The notes below the pieces were generated by a model. It saw only the letters and a program-made list of their open reading frames with translations, was not told the DNA's origin and did not search any database. The translations under genes were made by a program, and so were the position numbers. A stretch of 64,000 nucleotides of DNA, taken from J014 sp964486055 (GTDB lineage Bacteria > Acidobacteriota > Blastocatellia > Pyrinomonadales > Pyrinomonadaceae). The stretch spans positions 1-64,000 of the forward strand of contig CAZALE010000005.1 of NCBI GenBank assembly GCA_964486055.1, in the 5' to 3' direction. This document shows positions 45,519 to 53,623 of this stretch, one piece after another; the first letter of the stretch is position 1; the number at the start of each line of letters is the position of its first letter.

Positions 45519-46637
45519 ATGTTGAGAGAGCTTGAACACAATCTTGTGTTTTCTAATATTATCCATCGACCTCTCAGAACTGCAGTTAGTATCTTTGGCA
45601 TATCTATCGGCGTTTTGTTGATTGTCTTCACTGTAGGGCTATCCAATGGGACAATGCGAGAAAGAGCTAGACGAGAAGCTAATACAGGTGCAGAGATCAT
45701 TTTCCGTGCTTCTGGGGCGATTGGATTAAGTGGCTCTGAGTCATTCCGCTTGAGGATTTCCTTAGCAGATGAATTAGGAAAGGTTGAAGGAGTGAATAAG
45801 GTCGTTCCCATAGGACAAATTTCTGTATCTGCTGAAGATAGTAATGTTGGTAGCAGATTGATTGATGGGATCAATTTCGCCGAATATGCTGAAATAGCAG
45901 GCTTAAGAGTGATAGAAGGCAGGGCTATTGCAGACTCAGGTGACGAAGTTATGATTGATACAGGATTTCAGCAGCAAAAGCGATACAAAATTGGAGATAC
46001 AATGAGACTTTGGGAACGACCATTCAAAATTGTTGGAACTTTTGAGCCAGCCGCCGGTGCGAGAGTTAAAATCCCTCTATCAACTATGCAAGAACAACTT
46101 GGTGGTGAGGGTAAATGTACGTCATTTTTAATCTCAATAAGAAATGGTTATACTGTTGAGCAAGTAGCAGATAAACTTCATGAGGCCTTCCCGGATAATC
46201 AGATTCTTCTAGCCAGAGACTTGGAAGAGCTTTACATGTCCAGCATCCCACAACTGAATGTGTTTTTAGATGTCGTAATTGGTATCGCAGCTATTATATC
46301 GATGCTGGTAATTTTACTGACTATGTATACAACTGTGACCGAGAGAACGAGGCAGATAGGCATCATGAAGTCATTGGGAATGTCTAAACTTCACATAGCA
46401 ATGACAATAACAAAAGAAGCTGCATTGATAAGCTTTTTAGGGGTTAGTTTAGGCATAGCTCTCAGTTACTTACTGAAGTTCTTTGTTACCTCGACAATGA
46501 CTCTTGAAGTAGAAATAAGTCCAAGCCTTTTACTTTTAACGATACTAGTCGGAATAATTGGCGGCACAATCGGAGCTCTCTATCCGGCCATTAAGGCTGC
46601 CAGCGTTGATCCAGTCGAAGCTTTGAATTACGAATGA
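45519..46637 (+). CDS. ABC transporter permease (MacB/FtsX-like)
   Basis: A 372-residue membrane protein: TM1 at about 20-42 (TAVSIFGISIGVLLIVF), a periplasmic MacB-PCD-like domain (about 45-240), then three more helices (about 250-275, 298-322 and 337-358). The cytoplasmic loop TERTRQIGIMKSLGMS and the ending AALYPAIKAASVDPVEAL-like pattern are typical of the MacB/LolC/FtsX permease family. These act as tripartite efflux pumps or lipoprotein transporters. No ATPase is next to it. It is probably co-transcribed with uvrB. Confidence 0.87.
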   Translation: MLRELEHNLVFSNIIHRPLRTAVSIFGISIGVLLIVFTVGLSNGTMRERARREANTGAEIIFRASGAIGLSGSESFRLRISLADELGKVEGVNKVVPIGQISVSAEDSNVGSRLIDGINFAEYAEIAGLRVIEGRAIADSGDEVMIDTGFQQQKRYKIGDTMRLWERPFKIVGTFEPAAGARVKIPLSTMQEQLGGEGKCTSFLISIRNGYTVEQVADKLHEAFPDNQILLARDLEELYMSSIPQLNVFLDVVIGIAAIISMLVILLTMYTTVTERTRQIGIMKSLGMSKLHIAMTITKEAALISFLGVSLGIALSYLLKFFVTSTMTLEVEISPSLLLLTILVGIIGGTIGALYPAIKAASVDPVEALNYE

Positions 46638-46706
46638 GCGGCTTTAGACTCTGTAGATGATCACTCTGGCTCATGGTTATAATTTCTGCAATGTTTGGGG
46701 ATTAAT

Positions 46707-47024
46707 ATGAGTAAAATGTTGGTTGTCTTTACCACAGTGCCTAACAGAGAAGAGGGGGAAACACTTGCAAGAAAAATAGTCGAACAGAGGTTAGCGGCTT
46801 GCGTGCAAGTCTTACCACAAATGACATCGTTTTATTTCTGGCAAGGCGAGATACAAAAAGACTCAGAGCATTTAATTCTGATAAAAACACTACCAGAAAA
46901 ATATAAAGATCTTCAGGATTTCATAATCAAGAATCATAGCTACAGCGTGCCAGAAATCATAGCCCTGTCTGTTCAAGATGCCTTCCAGGGCTATCTTGAA
47001 TGGGCCAAGGATTATTTGCTGTAG
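46707..47024 (+). CDS. cutA: Divalent-cation tolerance protein CutA
   Basis: A 105-residue CutA1 of the trimeric, PII-like ferredoxin fold. KMLVVFTTVPNREEGETLAR, the family core RLAACVQVLP, then FYFWQGEIQKDSEHLILIKT and NHSYSVPEIIAL are characteristic. The real role of CutA is unclear, with copper tolerance claimed in E. coli. The ATG at 46707 follows gggga; a TTG at 46695 would add four residues. Confidence 0.95.
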   Translation: MSKMLVVFTTVPNREEGETLARKIVEQRLAACVQVLPQMTSFYFWQGEIQKDSEHLILIKTLPEKYKDLQDFIIKNHSYSVPEIIALSVQDAFQGYLEWAKDYLL

Positions 47025-47197
47025 ATCGCAAAGAAAACTCGAGCTAAGATCAGTCACAGGATTTATCACTTGCATGTAAATCTGGTCTATAGCAAGGCCC
47101 AATTATTCCAGCTTAAACATATAACTTGTGAAACACCGAGAGTTCATCGCTATTTTAAGTGCAAATAGCTATTCTATTTTCTTTCCTAAGAGACCTT

Positions 47198-47968
47198 TTA
47201 TTCAGACTTTAAGTGTTGGCTATTTTGTAATTCCCAGAGAAGCATGTGTTTTAATGTGGCGTTATAAGCGGCAAAGTAAGAGATGCAGAAGCCCGGAAAA
47301 CCATCCAAGAATCCGAGTTTTAAAAAGTAGGTTCGAATGAAGGCCGTGGGTCCAGCAGTAACAATTTTAAGTATGGAAGTTTTTCTTCCGTTTTCAAACA
47401 TTTGCTGCGCTGCAAGTGGGGCATAACGTTCGGTTGTCATTCTACTATGATGAGCTAGACTTTCGACGGTGTAATGCAGGATATCACCTCGTAACTTTTT
47501 AACGCTAGAGTTGGGTTGCATCTGTACGGATTCGTGGATGATGAAATCCTTCCATCTACCCTTATTTCGGTTAAACAGCCTTATTTGCCAATCAGGATAC
47601 CAACCGCAATGACGAATAGGACGATTCATGTATATAGCAAGCCGACTTATTCTATAAGCATCTGCCGATGGCCCACTGCTTTTTAAGAATAAAATTTCTT
47701 CTTGAAGTTTTGTTGATATTTCCTCATCTGCATCCAAGCTTAATATCCAATCGTTACTAGCTTTCTCTACGGCAAATTGCTTTTGAGCCCCAAAACCCAG
47801 CCATTTTTGAACAATCACCTTTGCCCCGAGTTCGCTGGCAATTTCTCTTGTCCTATCGGTGCTCTCAGAATCTACTACGAGTATTTCGTCAGCCCATCTT
47901 ACGGAATTAATCGCACGGCTTATATTTTTTTGTTCGTTGAAGGTTATTATGCAGGCTGAGATTTTCAT
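47198..47968 (-). CDS. Family 2 glycosyltransferase (WaaE/KdtX-like)
   Basis: A 256-residue GT-A fold enzyme: ISACIITFNEQKNISRAI at the start, ILVVDSESTDRT for nucleotide binding, and LSLDADEEIS with the metal-binding DAD. RHCGWYPDWQIRLFNRNKG is typical of the WaaE/KdtX-like group that adds a sugar to the lipopolysaccharide core or other envelope glycans. Its start overlaps the murQ stop by four bases (ATGA), so it is translated with murQ. Acceptor unknown. Confidence 0.85.
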   Translation of the reverse strand: MKISACIITFNEQKNISRAINSVRWADEILVVDSESTDRTREIASELGAKVIVQKWLGFGAQKQFAVEKASNDWILSLDADEEISTKLQEEILFLKSSGPSADAYRISRLAIYMNRPIRHCGWYPDWQIRLFNRNKGRWKDFIIHESVQMQPNSSVKKLRGDILHYTVESLAHHSRMTTERYAPLAAQQMFENGRKTSILKIVTAGPTAFIRTYFLKLGFLDGFPGFCISYFAAYNATLKHMLLWELQNSQHLKSE

Positions 47969-48861
47969 TTTTCCATAAGGAGCTGAATGGCCTTTTCTAT
48001 CACGAAATTAGTTTTTTGTAAAGCATTTACTGCGTCTTTCTCCGATACGGAAGCTTTCTGCATTACTATAGCCACACGTAAATCCCCGACAGTTTCTAAC
48101 AGCGCTTTAGCTTGCTTTTCGTTCAGATGAGTTTCAGCCATTAAGATCCTTATGGAACGGTCCTTTAGCTTGCTATTTTTTGGCTGAACATTTGTCATCC
48201 GATTGCCTTTCACGTATCCCAGGCGGATCATTGAAACGGTAGAAATCATGTTAAGGATCATTTTCTGAGCAGTTCCAGCTTTCATCCTCGTTGAACCCGC
48301 TATGACTTCAGGACCTACTACGACGACAATCGGCATTTCAGCTGCTCTCGTGATAGGAGAGTCTGGTACGCAGGTTATACACGATGTGAAGCAGCCAATT
48401 TCTCTGGCGTATTCAAGAGCTCCAATTGTATAGGGTGTTCTTCCTGAGGCAGCGAGACCTATTACTGCATCTATGGATTTCAGACCTTTATTTCGTAGAT
48501 CCCTGGCTCCAGCTTCTGCATCATCCTCTGATGCTTCAGTTGCTTTGTATAAAGCTTCATATCCACCTGCAATGATACCTTGAATCAGTTCTGGTGACAC
48601 ACCGTAGGTTGGTGGTATTTCACTTGCATCTAGAACACCAAGTCTGCCACTTGTGCCAGTGCCAACATAGAAAAGTCTGCCGCCGTTTTTTAGGCGTTCT
48701 ACCACACAGTCGATTACTTGTGCTGTCTGTACCAGGGCTTTCTCGACAGCTTTGGCCACTTTTTTGTCCTCTGAGTTAATTAGCTTTACGGCCTCTAGTG
48801 TCGTTACTTTATCTATATTTCGAGTCCTAGGATTTTCCTGTTCCGTTATTGGTAGCTGCAT
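47965..48861 (-). CDS. murQ: N-acetylmuramic acid 6-phosphate etherase
   Basis: A 298-residue MurQ, the same length as E. coli. It splits the lactyl ether of MurNAc-6-phosphate, giving GlcNAc-6-phosphate and D-lactate. VGTGTSGRLGVLDASEIPPT is the SIS-domain sugar-phosphate site; the GLAASGRTPY and AGSTRMKAGTAQK motifs match the family. The C terminus has the UBA-like helices. Its start overlaps the kinase stop region by 35 bases, an unusually long overlap that suggests tight coupling. The kinase, MurQ and the nearby NamZ/NagA genes together point to MurNAc salvage. Confidence 0.96.
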   Translation of the reverse strand: MQLPITEQENPRTRNIDKVTTLEAVKLINSEDKKVAKAVEKALVQTAQVIDCVVERLKNGGRLFYVGTGTSGRLGVLDASEIPPTYGVSPELIQGIIAGGYEALYKATEASEDDAEAGARDLRNKGLKSIDAVIGLAASGRTPYTIGALEYAREIGCFTSCITCVPDSPITRAAEMPIVVVVGPEVIAGSTRMKAGTAQKMILNMISTVSMIRLGYVKGNRMTNVQPKNSKLKDRSIRILMAETHLNEKQAKALLETVGDLRVAIVMQKASVSEKDAVNALQKTNFVIEKAIQLLMEK

Positions 48862-49861
48862 TTTTCTTGAAATTCTCCAACGCCATGATTGCCGCTGCCT
48901 TAGCGGGTGTAAACTGTGGTTTTGTTATATAAGCCTTGGGAGCAATTTTGTGCACGAAAGCTAAAAACGGATCGATTATCAAATTGCCAGCATTAAAGAT
49001 TCCACCGACTGTTCCTATTGGAAACTTCTGTTTTTCCATGCGTAACTTTCGAATCACAGCACTTGCGGCTATAGCTAACTCTTCAGCTGCCTCTTTCAGA
49101 ATCTGAATGGCTACTTGATCGCCATTTTTTGCGGTTTCAATCACACATCGTGCGAATCCTGCTATCTTTGCATTGTCTACCTGAGGTGCATATATGGCTA
49201 CTGATAAATCCTCTAATCTACCGGCTCGAAAATATTCTACGGCTGCTTCACTTAAAGCAGTCGGAATACCTCGTCCATCAGATGCTTTTGCGATGGCCTG
49301 TAAGGCTCGCCTTGCTATGCCAGCTCCTCCACCTTCATCACCAGCTAGTGGCCCCCAGCCCCCAGCAGAAAATTTCTCTCCCTTGGAATTTTGCCCTATG
49401 CAAACCGAGCCAGTGCCTGCAATGACCACTAAGCCTCGCTTGCCTAATGTTGTTCCATATAAGGCTATTTCAGCATCCGTCAGAACTTCTACATTTTTTA
49501 TCCTGAATTTCTGAATTATTAGCTTGCGAATCAACTGTCTCAGGTCTTCTCTTCTCACTCCGGCCAAACCGCACTCGATTGAGACTATATCGCTACGACT
49601 TCTATTAGCATTGTCGCACGCAAGGTCCACTGCAGCAAAGATATTACTCAAAGCTTTATCTATTCCGACTCTAAGAGGATTTGAAGCGCCAGATATAGCT
49701 TCCCCGATAACTGCTTTTTCAGTATTTATCAAGATCGCCTGTGTTTTCGTCCCTCCACCGTCGATTCCTAGGTATAGATGGTGTTTGTTCTTTAATTTGA
49801 GGCTTCTTCTTTGAAATACTTCGCCCTTGACACTCATTCCATCTTCACGTTCAGTAGCCAT
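48827..49861 (-). CDS. MurNAc/GlcNAc kinase (MurK/NagK-like, BadF/BadG family)
   Basis: A 344-residue sugar kinase of the ASKHA superfamily. LYLGIDGGGTKTQAILI (about 29-45) is the phosphate-1 loop, VVIAGTGSVCIG the phosphate-2 loop, and GGWGPLAGDEGGGAGIA the following family block. The BadF/BadG/BcrA/BcrD group includes the Clostridium MurNAc/GlcNAc kinase MurK. Because murQ directly follows and overlaps, MurNAc is the likely substrate; GlcNAc is possible too. The first ATG is at 49861; one at 49837 is an alternative. Confidence 0.88.
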   Translation of the reverse strand: MATEREDGMSVKGEVFQRRSLKLKNKHHLYLGIDGGGTKTQAILINTEKAVIGEAISGASNPLRVGIDKALSNIFAAVDLACDNANRSRSDIVSIECGLAGVRREDLRQLIRKLIIQKFRIKNVEVLTDAEIALYGTTLGKRGLVVIAGTGSVCIGQNSKGEKFSAGGWGPLAGDEGGGAGIARRALQAIAKASDGRGIPTALSEAAVEYFRAGRLEDLSVAIYAPQVDNAKIAGFARCVIETAKNGDQVAIQILKEAAEELAIAASAVIRKLRMEKQKFPIGTVGGIFNAGNLIIDPFLAFVHKIAPKAYITKPQFTPAKAAAIMALENFKKNAATNNGTGKS

Positions 49862-50021
49862 TCCATCGCCTTCTGAATTTCATTTTAGCTAAATTTTATT
49901 TATAATGAAAGCTAAAAGATTTTATTTTAATGATAACTTTTGCTAATGATAAATTTTGATTTAAAATTTCCTCTTGACAAGAGGGGATGATTTCAGTTAA
50001 GCAAAAGAAAGCACGATTCAT
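49862..50021. promoter_or_regulatory. Divergent promoter region between the murK-type kinase and the LysR gene
   Basis: A 160-base divergent gap with three dyads: ttttagct (49883-49890) with agctaaaa (49910-49917), flanking tataat (49901-49906); aaatttt (49951-49957) with aaaattt (49963-49969), five bases apart, a LysR-box-like AT-rich palindrome; and cctctt/aagagg around a ttgaca (49974-49979). LysR-type regulators commonly bind such dyads and control a divergent gene and themselves. The actual -10 elements are not clear. Confidence 0.5.
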
Positions 50022-50960
50022 ATGGAGATAAGACAATTAAGAGCTTTTATGGCAATAGCGGAAGCAAAGACTTTCACTGCCGGTGCAAGGCGTGTCAATG
50101 TCACACAGGCGGCGATATCAATGCAAATTAGGCAATTGGAGGAAGAAGTAGGTCTTCCATTGTTCACTAGGACGCCAAGACGTGTGATATTAACGGAGGC
50201 TGGGGAGAAATTACTTGAGCGAGCAAGGAAGATCTTACACGAACATGATGCAGCATTAGAGGAGCTGGCAGAGCTTCGAGGTGCTGAACATGGCAGATTG
50301 CGCATAGGTTCTTCCTCTTCCTCTTTCGTAGCTGAACAGCTCCCAGAAATTTTGCAGAAACTGAGGCAGAAGTTTCCGAAGGCTGACATAACAGTCTTTT
50401 CAGGCACTAGTGATGTGCTGACTCAAAAGTTGCTTAATGGAGAAATAGACATTGCGTTTGTTTCAATGCCGATAGATAATCCTAACATTCAAACCGAATT
50501 ACTTTTCAGCGATGAGATAGTAGCCATAGCTCATCCTTCGCATCCGTTAGCAAAGAGGCGTGTTATAACGGTAGCTGAACTAGCGAATGAACCCCTGATT
50601 TTAGGTGAGAAAGGTGGCAATACGAGGAGGTTGCTAGACGAATTTTTCAGCCAGGTTGGAGTAAAGCCAAACGTTGTAATGGAACTTTCCAGACAATCTG
50701 CAATCAATCGGATGGTTGAAGAGAACATGGGGGTAGGTATTGCAGGAGCAAAAAGCGTTGCTAAGGAAGTTGCTGAAGGGAGGTTAGTAACGTGGTTGAT
50801 CGAGGGAGCTAGCATGAACTGGGAGTTAGGATTGGCGCAATTGCGAGGTGGTTATACATCTCCCATAGCCAATGAATTTAAAAAACTTTGTAGAGAGAGC
50901 TTCGAACGAAAAGAGAGGGAGTTATTAGAGAGAGGAGTCGGCACGCATCACAGAAGATGA
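50022..50960 (+). CDS. LysR-family transcriptional regulator
   Basis: A 312-residue LysR-type regulator: winged HTH at residues 1-60 (MEIRQLRAFMAIAEAKTF, then VTQAAISMQIRQLEEEVG and LFTRTPRRVILTEAGE), then a periplasmic-binding-protein-like effector domain (about 90-295, GRLRIGSSSSSFVAEQLPEI). The stop overlaps the start of the next gene by four bases (ATGA), so it is translated with the AmiE-NamZ fusion and probably senses a related metabolite. A MurNAc or cell-wall-derived effector is an inference from context. Confidence 0.93.
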   Translation: MEIRQLRAFMAIAEAKTFTAGARRVNVTQAAISMQIRQLEEEVGLPLFTRTPRRVILTEAGEKLLERARKILHEHDAALEELAELRGAEHGRLRIGSSSSSFVAEQLPEILQKLRQKFPKADITVFSGTSDVLTQKLLNGEIDIAFVSMPIDNPNIQTELLFSDEIVAIAHPSHPLAKRRVITVAELANEPLILGEKGGNTRRLLDEFFSQVGVKPNVVMELSRQSAINRMVEENMGVGIAGAKSVAKEVAEGRLVTWLIEGASMNWELGLAQLRGGYTSPIANEFKKLCRESFERKERELLERGVGTHHRR

Positions 50961-53440
50961 GAATCAGGACGTTAATCGCTCTGCTGCTATTTCTGTTTTT
51001 TAATTGTTCGGCTCAGGAACTTCCGGTCGTTTCACCGAAAAGTGTGGGGATTCGTCCTGAGCTTCTTCAGTTAATAGACGAGACCGTAGATAAAGAAATT
51101 AAGGCTGGTAATTTGCCTGGTGCTGTGGTTTTAGTTGGTAGACGAGGAAAGATTGTCTATAGAAAAGCCTTCGGTAATCGCTCAATCCTTCCTGTTACGG
51201 AAAGAATGACAGTTGATACCATTTTCGACGTGGCCTCGCTTACAAAACCCGTAGCCACGGCTACTTCCATAATGATTTTAATTGAACGTGGAAAACTGCG
51301 GTTGAGTGATACTGTTGGGAACTTCATTCCAGAGATAAAAGATGAGGAAGCTAAAAAGGTTACGATCTATCAGCTTTTGACACACACATCTGGTTATGCG
51401 GCCGACTTCGATTTGTCAAAAAAATGGAGTGGTTATGATCAGATGCTCAAACAGCTCTACGATGAAAAACTGAAGTTTCCTAGAGGAAGCAAGTTTGTCT
51501 ATTCTGATATAGGTTTTATCGTGCTTGGCGAGATAATCAGGAGAATCGCGGAAAAAGATGGCTGTAAATCAAATTGTTTCGAACGTTTTGTTTATGAGAA
51601 TGTTTTTAGGCCATTAGGCATGCGGGATTCATACTTTTTCCGCAAGGATGACCTGAAAAAACCAATAGAAAGAATTGCCCCGACCGAAATGATAAAAGGT
51701 CAGCAAAGTTATTTAGGCGGAAAGTTTGAAGGAGATGATTCTGAAGGTAGAAAGATTCTTCGTGGAGAGGTTCATGACCCGACGGCATCTAGGATGGGAG
51801 GAGTCGCAGGTCATGCAGGCCTTTTTTCTACAGCAGACGATTTGGCTAAATTCTGCCAAATGATCCTTAATGGAGGTACTTTGAACGGCTATAGAATTTT
51901 AAGCCCTTTGACTATTATGAAATGGATTCAGCCTCAGGTTGTGACGGAGTCTGGTGCGACTCGTGGACTGGGATGGGACATTAATTCTAGTTTTTCGTCG
52001 AATAGAGGCGATATTTTTCCATTAGGATCTTTCGGCCATACTGGTTTTACTGGGACCAGCATATGGATCGACCCCGTAAGTGAGACATTCGTCATATTCT
52101 TATCCAACCGCGTACATCCCGATGGCAAGGGCAATGTAACTCCTTTAAGAGCAAAAGTGTCAAATATAGTGGCTGCTGCCATCGAGGACATCTCGATTGA
52201 AAAAATAAAGCAAATGCAAAGTGCTTACTTTGCATCTGTTGCAGCGCAAGGTCAAACCTTTTCTGTTCGTGAACAAAGGATAGAGCAATCTGCAAGAACT
52301 AATCTGGTGTTAAATGGCATAGACGTTTTGCAGAGGCAAGATTTTAAGCCGCTTGAAGGTTTGAGAATCGGACTTGTTACCAATCAAACTGGCAGAAATC
52401 TAGGTGGCAAATCCTCTATCGATGTTTTGTTTGAAGCAAAGAATTTAAAATTGGTAGCTTTGTTTTCTCCTGAGCATGGCATTCGTGGAGAATTAGACCA
52501 GGAGAAGATTCCGGACACCATAGATGAAAAAACCGGAGTTCCAATTTACTCTCTGTACTCCGATACACGACGTCCTAAACCTGAACAACTCAAAGACCTA
52601 GATGCCATAGTGTTTGATATTCAAGACATAGGAACTCGCTTTTATACTTATATATCGACGCTTTTATACGTTTTAGAAGAAGCTGCTAAGGCAGGCAAGA
52701 AGGTATTCGTGCTCGATCGTCCAAATCCAATTAACGGTGTTGATGTAGACGGCCCTGTAGCAGATGAAGATAAACTTTCTTTCGTCGTGCCGCATGTGAT
52801 GCCGATTCGTCATGGGATGACAATCGGAGAAATAGCCATGATGTTCAACTCAGAAAGGAAAATTGGGGCCCAGCTTCAAGTAATAAAAATGCAAGGTTGG
52901 AAACGCTCTATGTGGTTCGACGAAACATCTCAGATGTGGATAAATCCATCACCAAATATGCGAAGCCTCACTCAAGCAACGCTCTACCCAGGAATCGGAC
53001 TGTTGGAAACCACAAATCTCTCTGTAGGTAGAGGAACAGACTCTCCGTTTGAAATAATAGGAGCTCCGTGGATTGATGCAATCAAACTCGCCTCTTATCT
53101 AAATCAAAAGAACCTGCCAGGTGTGAGATTCGTTCCAGTTCAGTTCACACCGAAGTCTTCTGTTTTTAAAGATGAGAAATGTAATGGAGTTAGATTAATC
53201 ATCGTAGATCGAAAAATTTTTCGTCCAGTTAGAGTTGGTATTGAAATAGCAGTTGCCCTAAGGAAGCTCTTCCCATCAGAGTGGAAAATAGATAACTACA
53301 ATAGACTTTTGGCTAATGAGGAAACCCTCCAGAAAATTAAACTCGCGGAACCAGCTGAGGAAATAGAGAAATCATGGCAAAAAAAATTATCTGATTTTCA
53401 GAGGATTCGGGCATTGTACTTGCTATATGGCGATGAATGA
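50957..53440 (+). CDS. Exported AmiE-like serine hydrolase fused to NamZ-like exo-N-acetylmuramidase (DUF1343)
   Basis: An 827-residue two-domain protein with a signal peptide (about 1-19). Residues 25-415 are a beta-lactamase/class C hydrolase fold: SxxK as S94-L-T-K97, the Y-S-D motif Y182-S-D184 (the usual YxN), and HTG at 361-363. In Bacillus the relative AmiE (YbbE) removes peptides from MurNAc. Residues 450-827 match DUF1343, whose Bacillus member NamZ (YbbC, family GH171) cuts terminal MurNAc from peptidoglycan: LVTNQTG, FSPEHGIRG, FDIQDIGTRFYTYIS and RPNPINGVDVDGP, then PIRHGMTIGE. In Bacillus these are separate genes beside murQ. The fusion would act in the periplasm. Both activities are inferred from family knowledge. 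Confidence 0.88.
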   Translation: MRIRTLIALLLFLFFNCSAQELPVVSPKSVGIRPELLQLIDETVDKEIKAGNLPGAVVLVGRRGKIVYRKAFGNRSILPVTERMTVDTIFDVASLTKPVATATSIMILIERGKLRLSDTVGNFIPEIKDEEAKKVTIYQLLTHTSGYAADFDLSKKWSGYDQMLKQLYDEKLKFPRGSKFVYSDIGFIVLGEIIRRIAEKDGCKSNCFERFVYENVFRPLGMRDSYFFRKDDLKKPIERIAPTEMIKGQQSYLGGKFEGDDSEGRKILRGEVHDPTASRMGGVAGHAGLFSTADDLAKFCQMILNGGTLNGYRILSPLTIMKWIQPQVVTESGATRGLGWDINSSFSSNRGDIFPLGSFGHTGFTGTSIWIDPVSETFVIFLSNRVHPDGKGNVTPLRAKVSNIVAAAIEDISIEKIKQMQSAYFASVAAQGQTFSVREQRIEQSARTNLVLNGIDVLQRQDFKPLEGLRIGLVTNQTGRNLGGKSSIDVLFEAKNLKLVALFSPEHGIRGELDQEKIPDTIDEKTGVPIYSLYSDTRRPKPEQLKDLDAIVFDIQDIGTRFYTYISTLLYVLEEAAKAGKKVFVLDRPNPINGVDVDGPVADEDKLSFVVPHVMPIRHGMTIGEIAMMFNSERKIGAQLQVIKMQGWKRSMWFDETSQMWINPSPNMRSLTQATLYPGIGLLETTNLSVGRGTDSPFEIIGAPWIDAIKLASYLNQKNLPGVRFVPVQFTPKSSVFKDEKCNGVRLIIVDRKIFRPVRVGIEIAVALRKLFPSEWKIDNYNRLLANEETLQKIKLAEPAEEIEKSWQKKLSDFQRIRALYLLYGDE

Positions 53441-53590
53441 ACCTAGCGATCTTTGAAATCATCTGCAAAAAAATTTTTAAACCATACAAAATAAATGACT
53501 TTGTGTTGTTATTGAAGATAGTTTTGTGTTAATAGTTATAACGAAAAATTGGAGATATTTACGAAAATTTAAGCAATTTTGATGGATAAT

Positions 53591-53606
53591 TTCCAAAATT
53601 TTGGAA
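53591..53606. promoter_or_regulatory. Perfect 16-bp palindrome before the TonB-receptor gene
   Basis: ttccaaaattttggaa is a perfect palindrome ending just before the aaggagg ribosome-binding site. In DNA it could be an operator; in RNA it could form only a small hairpin. The factor is unknown. Confidence 0.5.
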
Positions 53607-53623
53607 GCAAGGAGGAAGTAAAG

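Noticed and set aside
47128..47340. 70-codon open frame on the plus strand at the end of the glycosyltransferase gene
   Set aside because: Most of it is antisense to the conserved gene end and it lacks a good start signal.
50957..52200. A true beta-lactamase
   Set aside because: The SxxK, YxN-like and HTG motifs fit class C-fold hydrolases in general; the fusion to a NamZ domain and the murQ locus argue for a peptidoglycan role instead.
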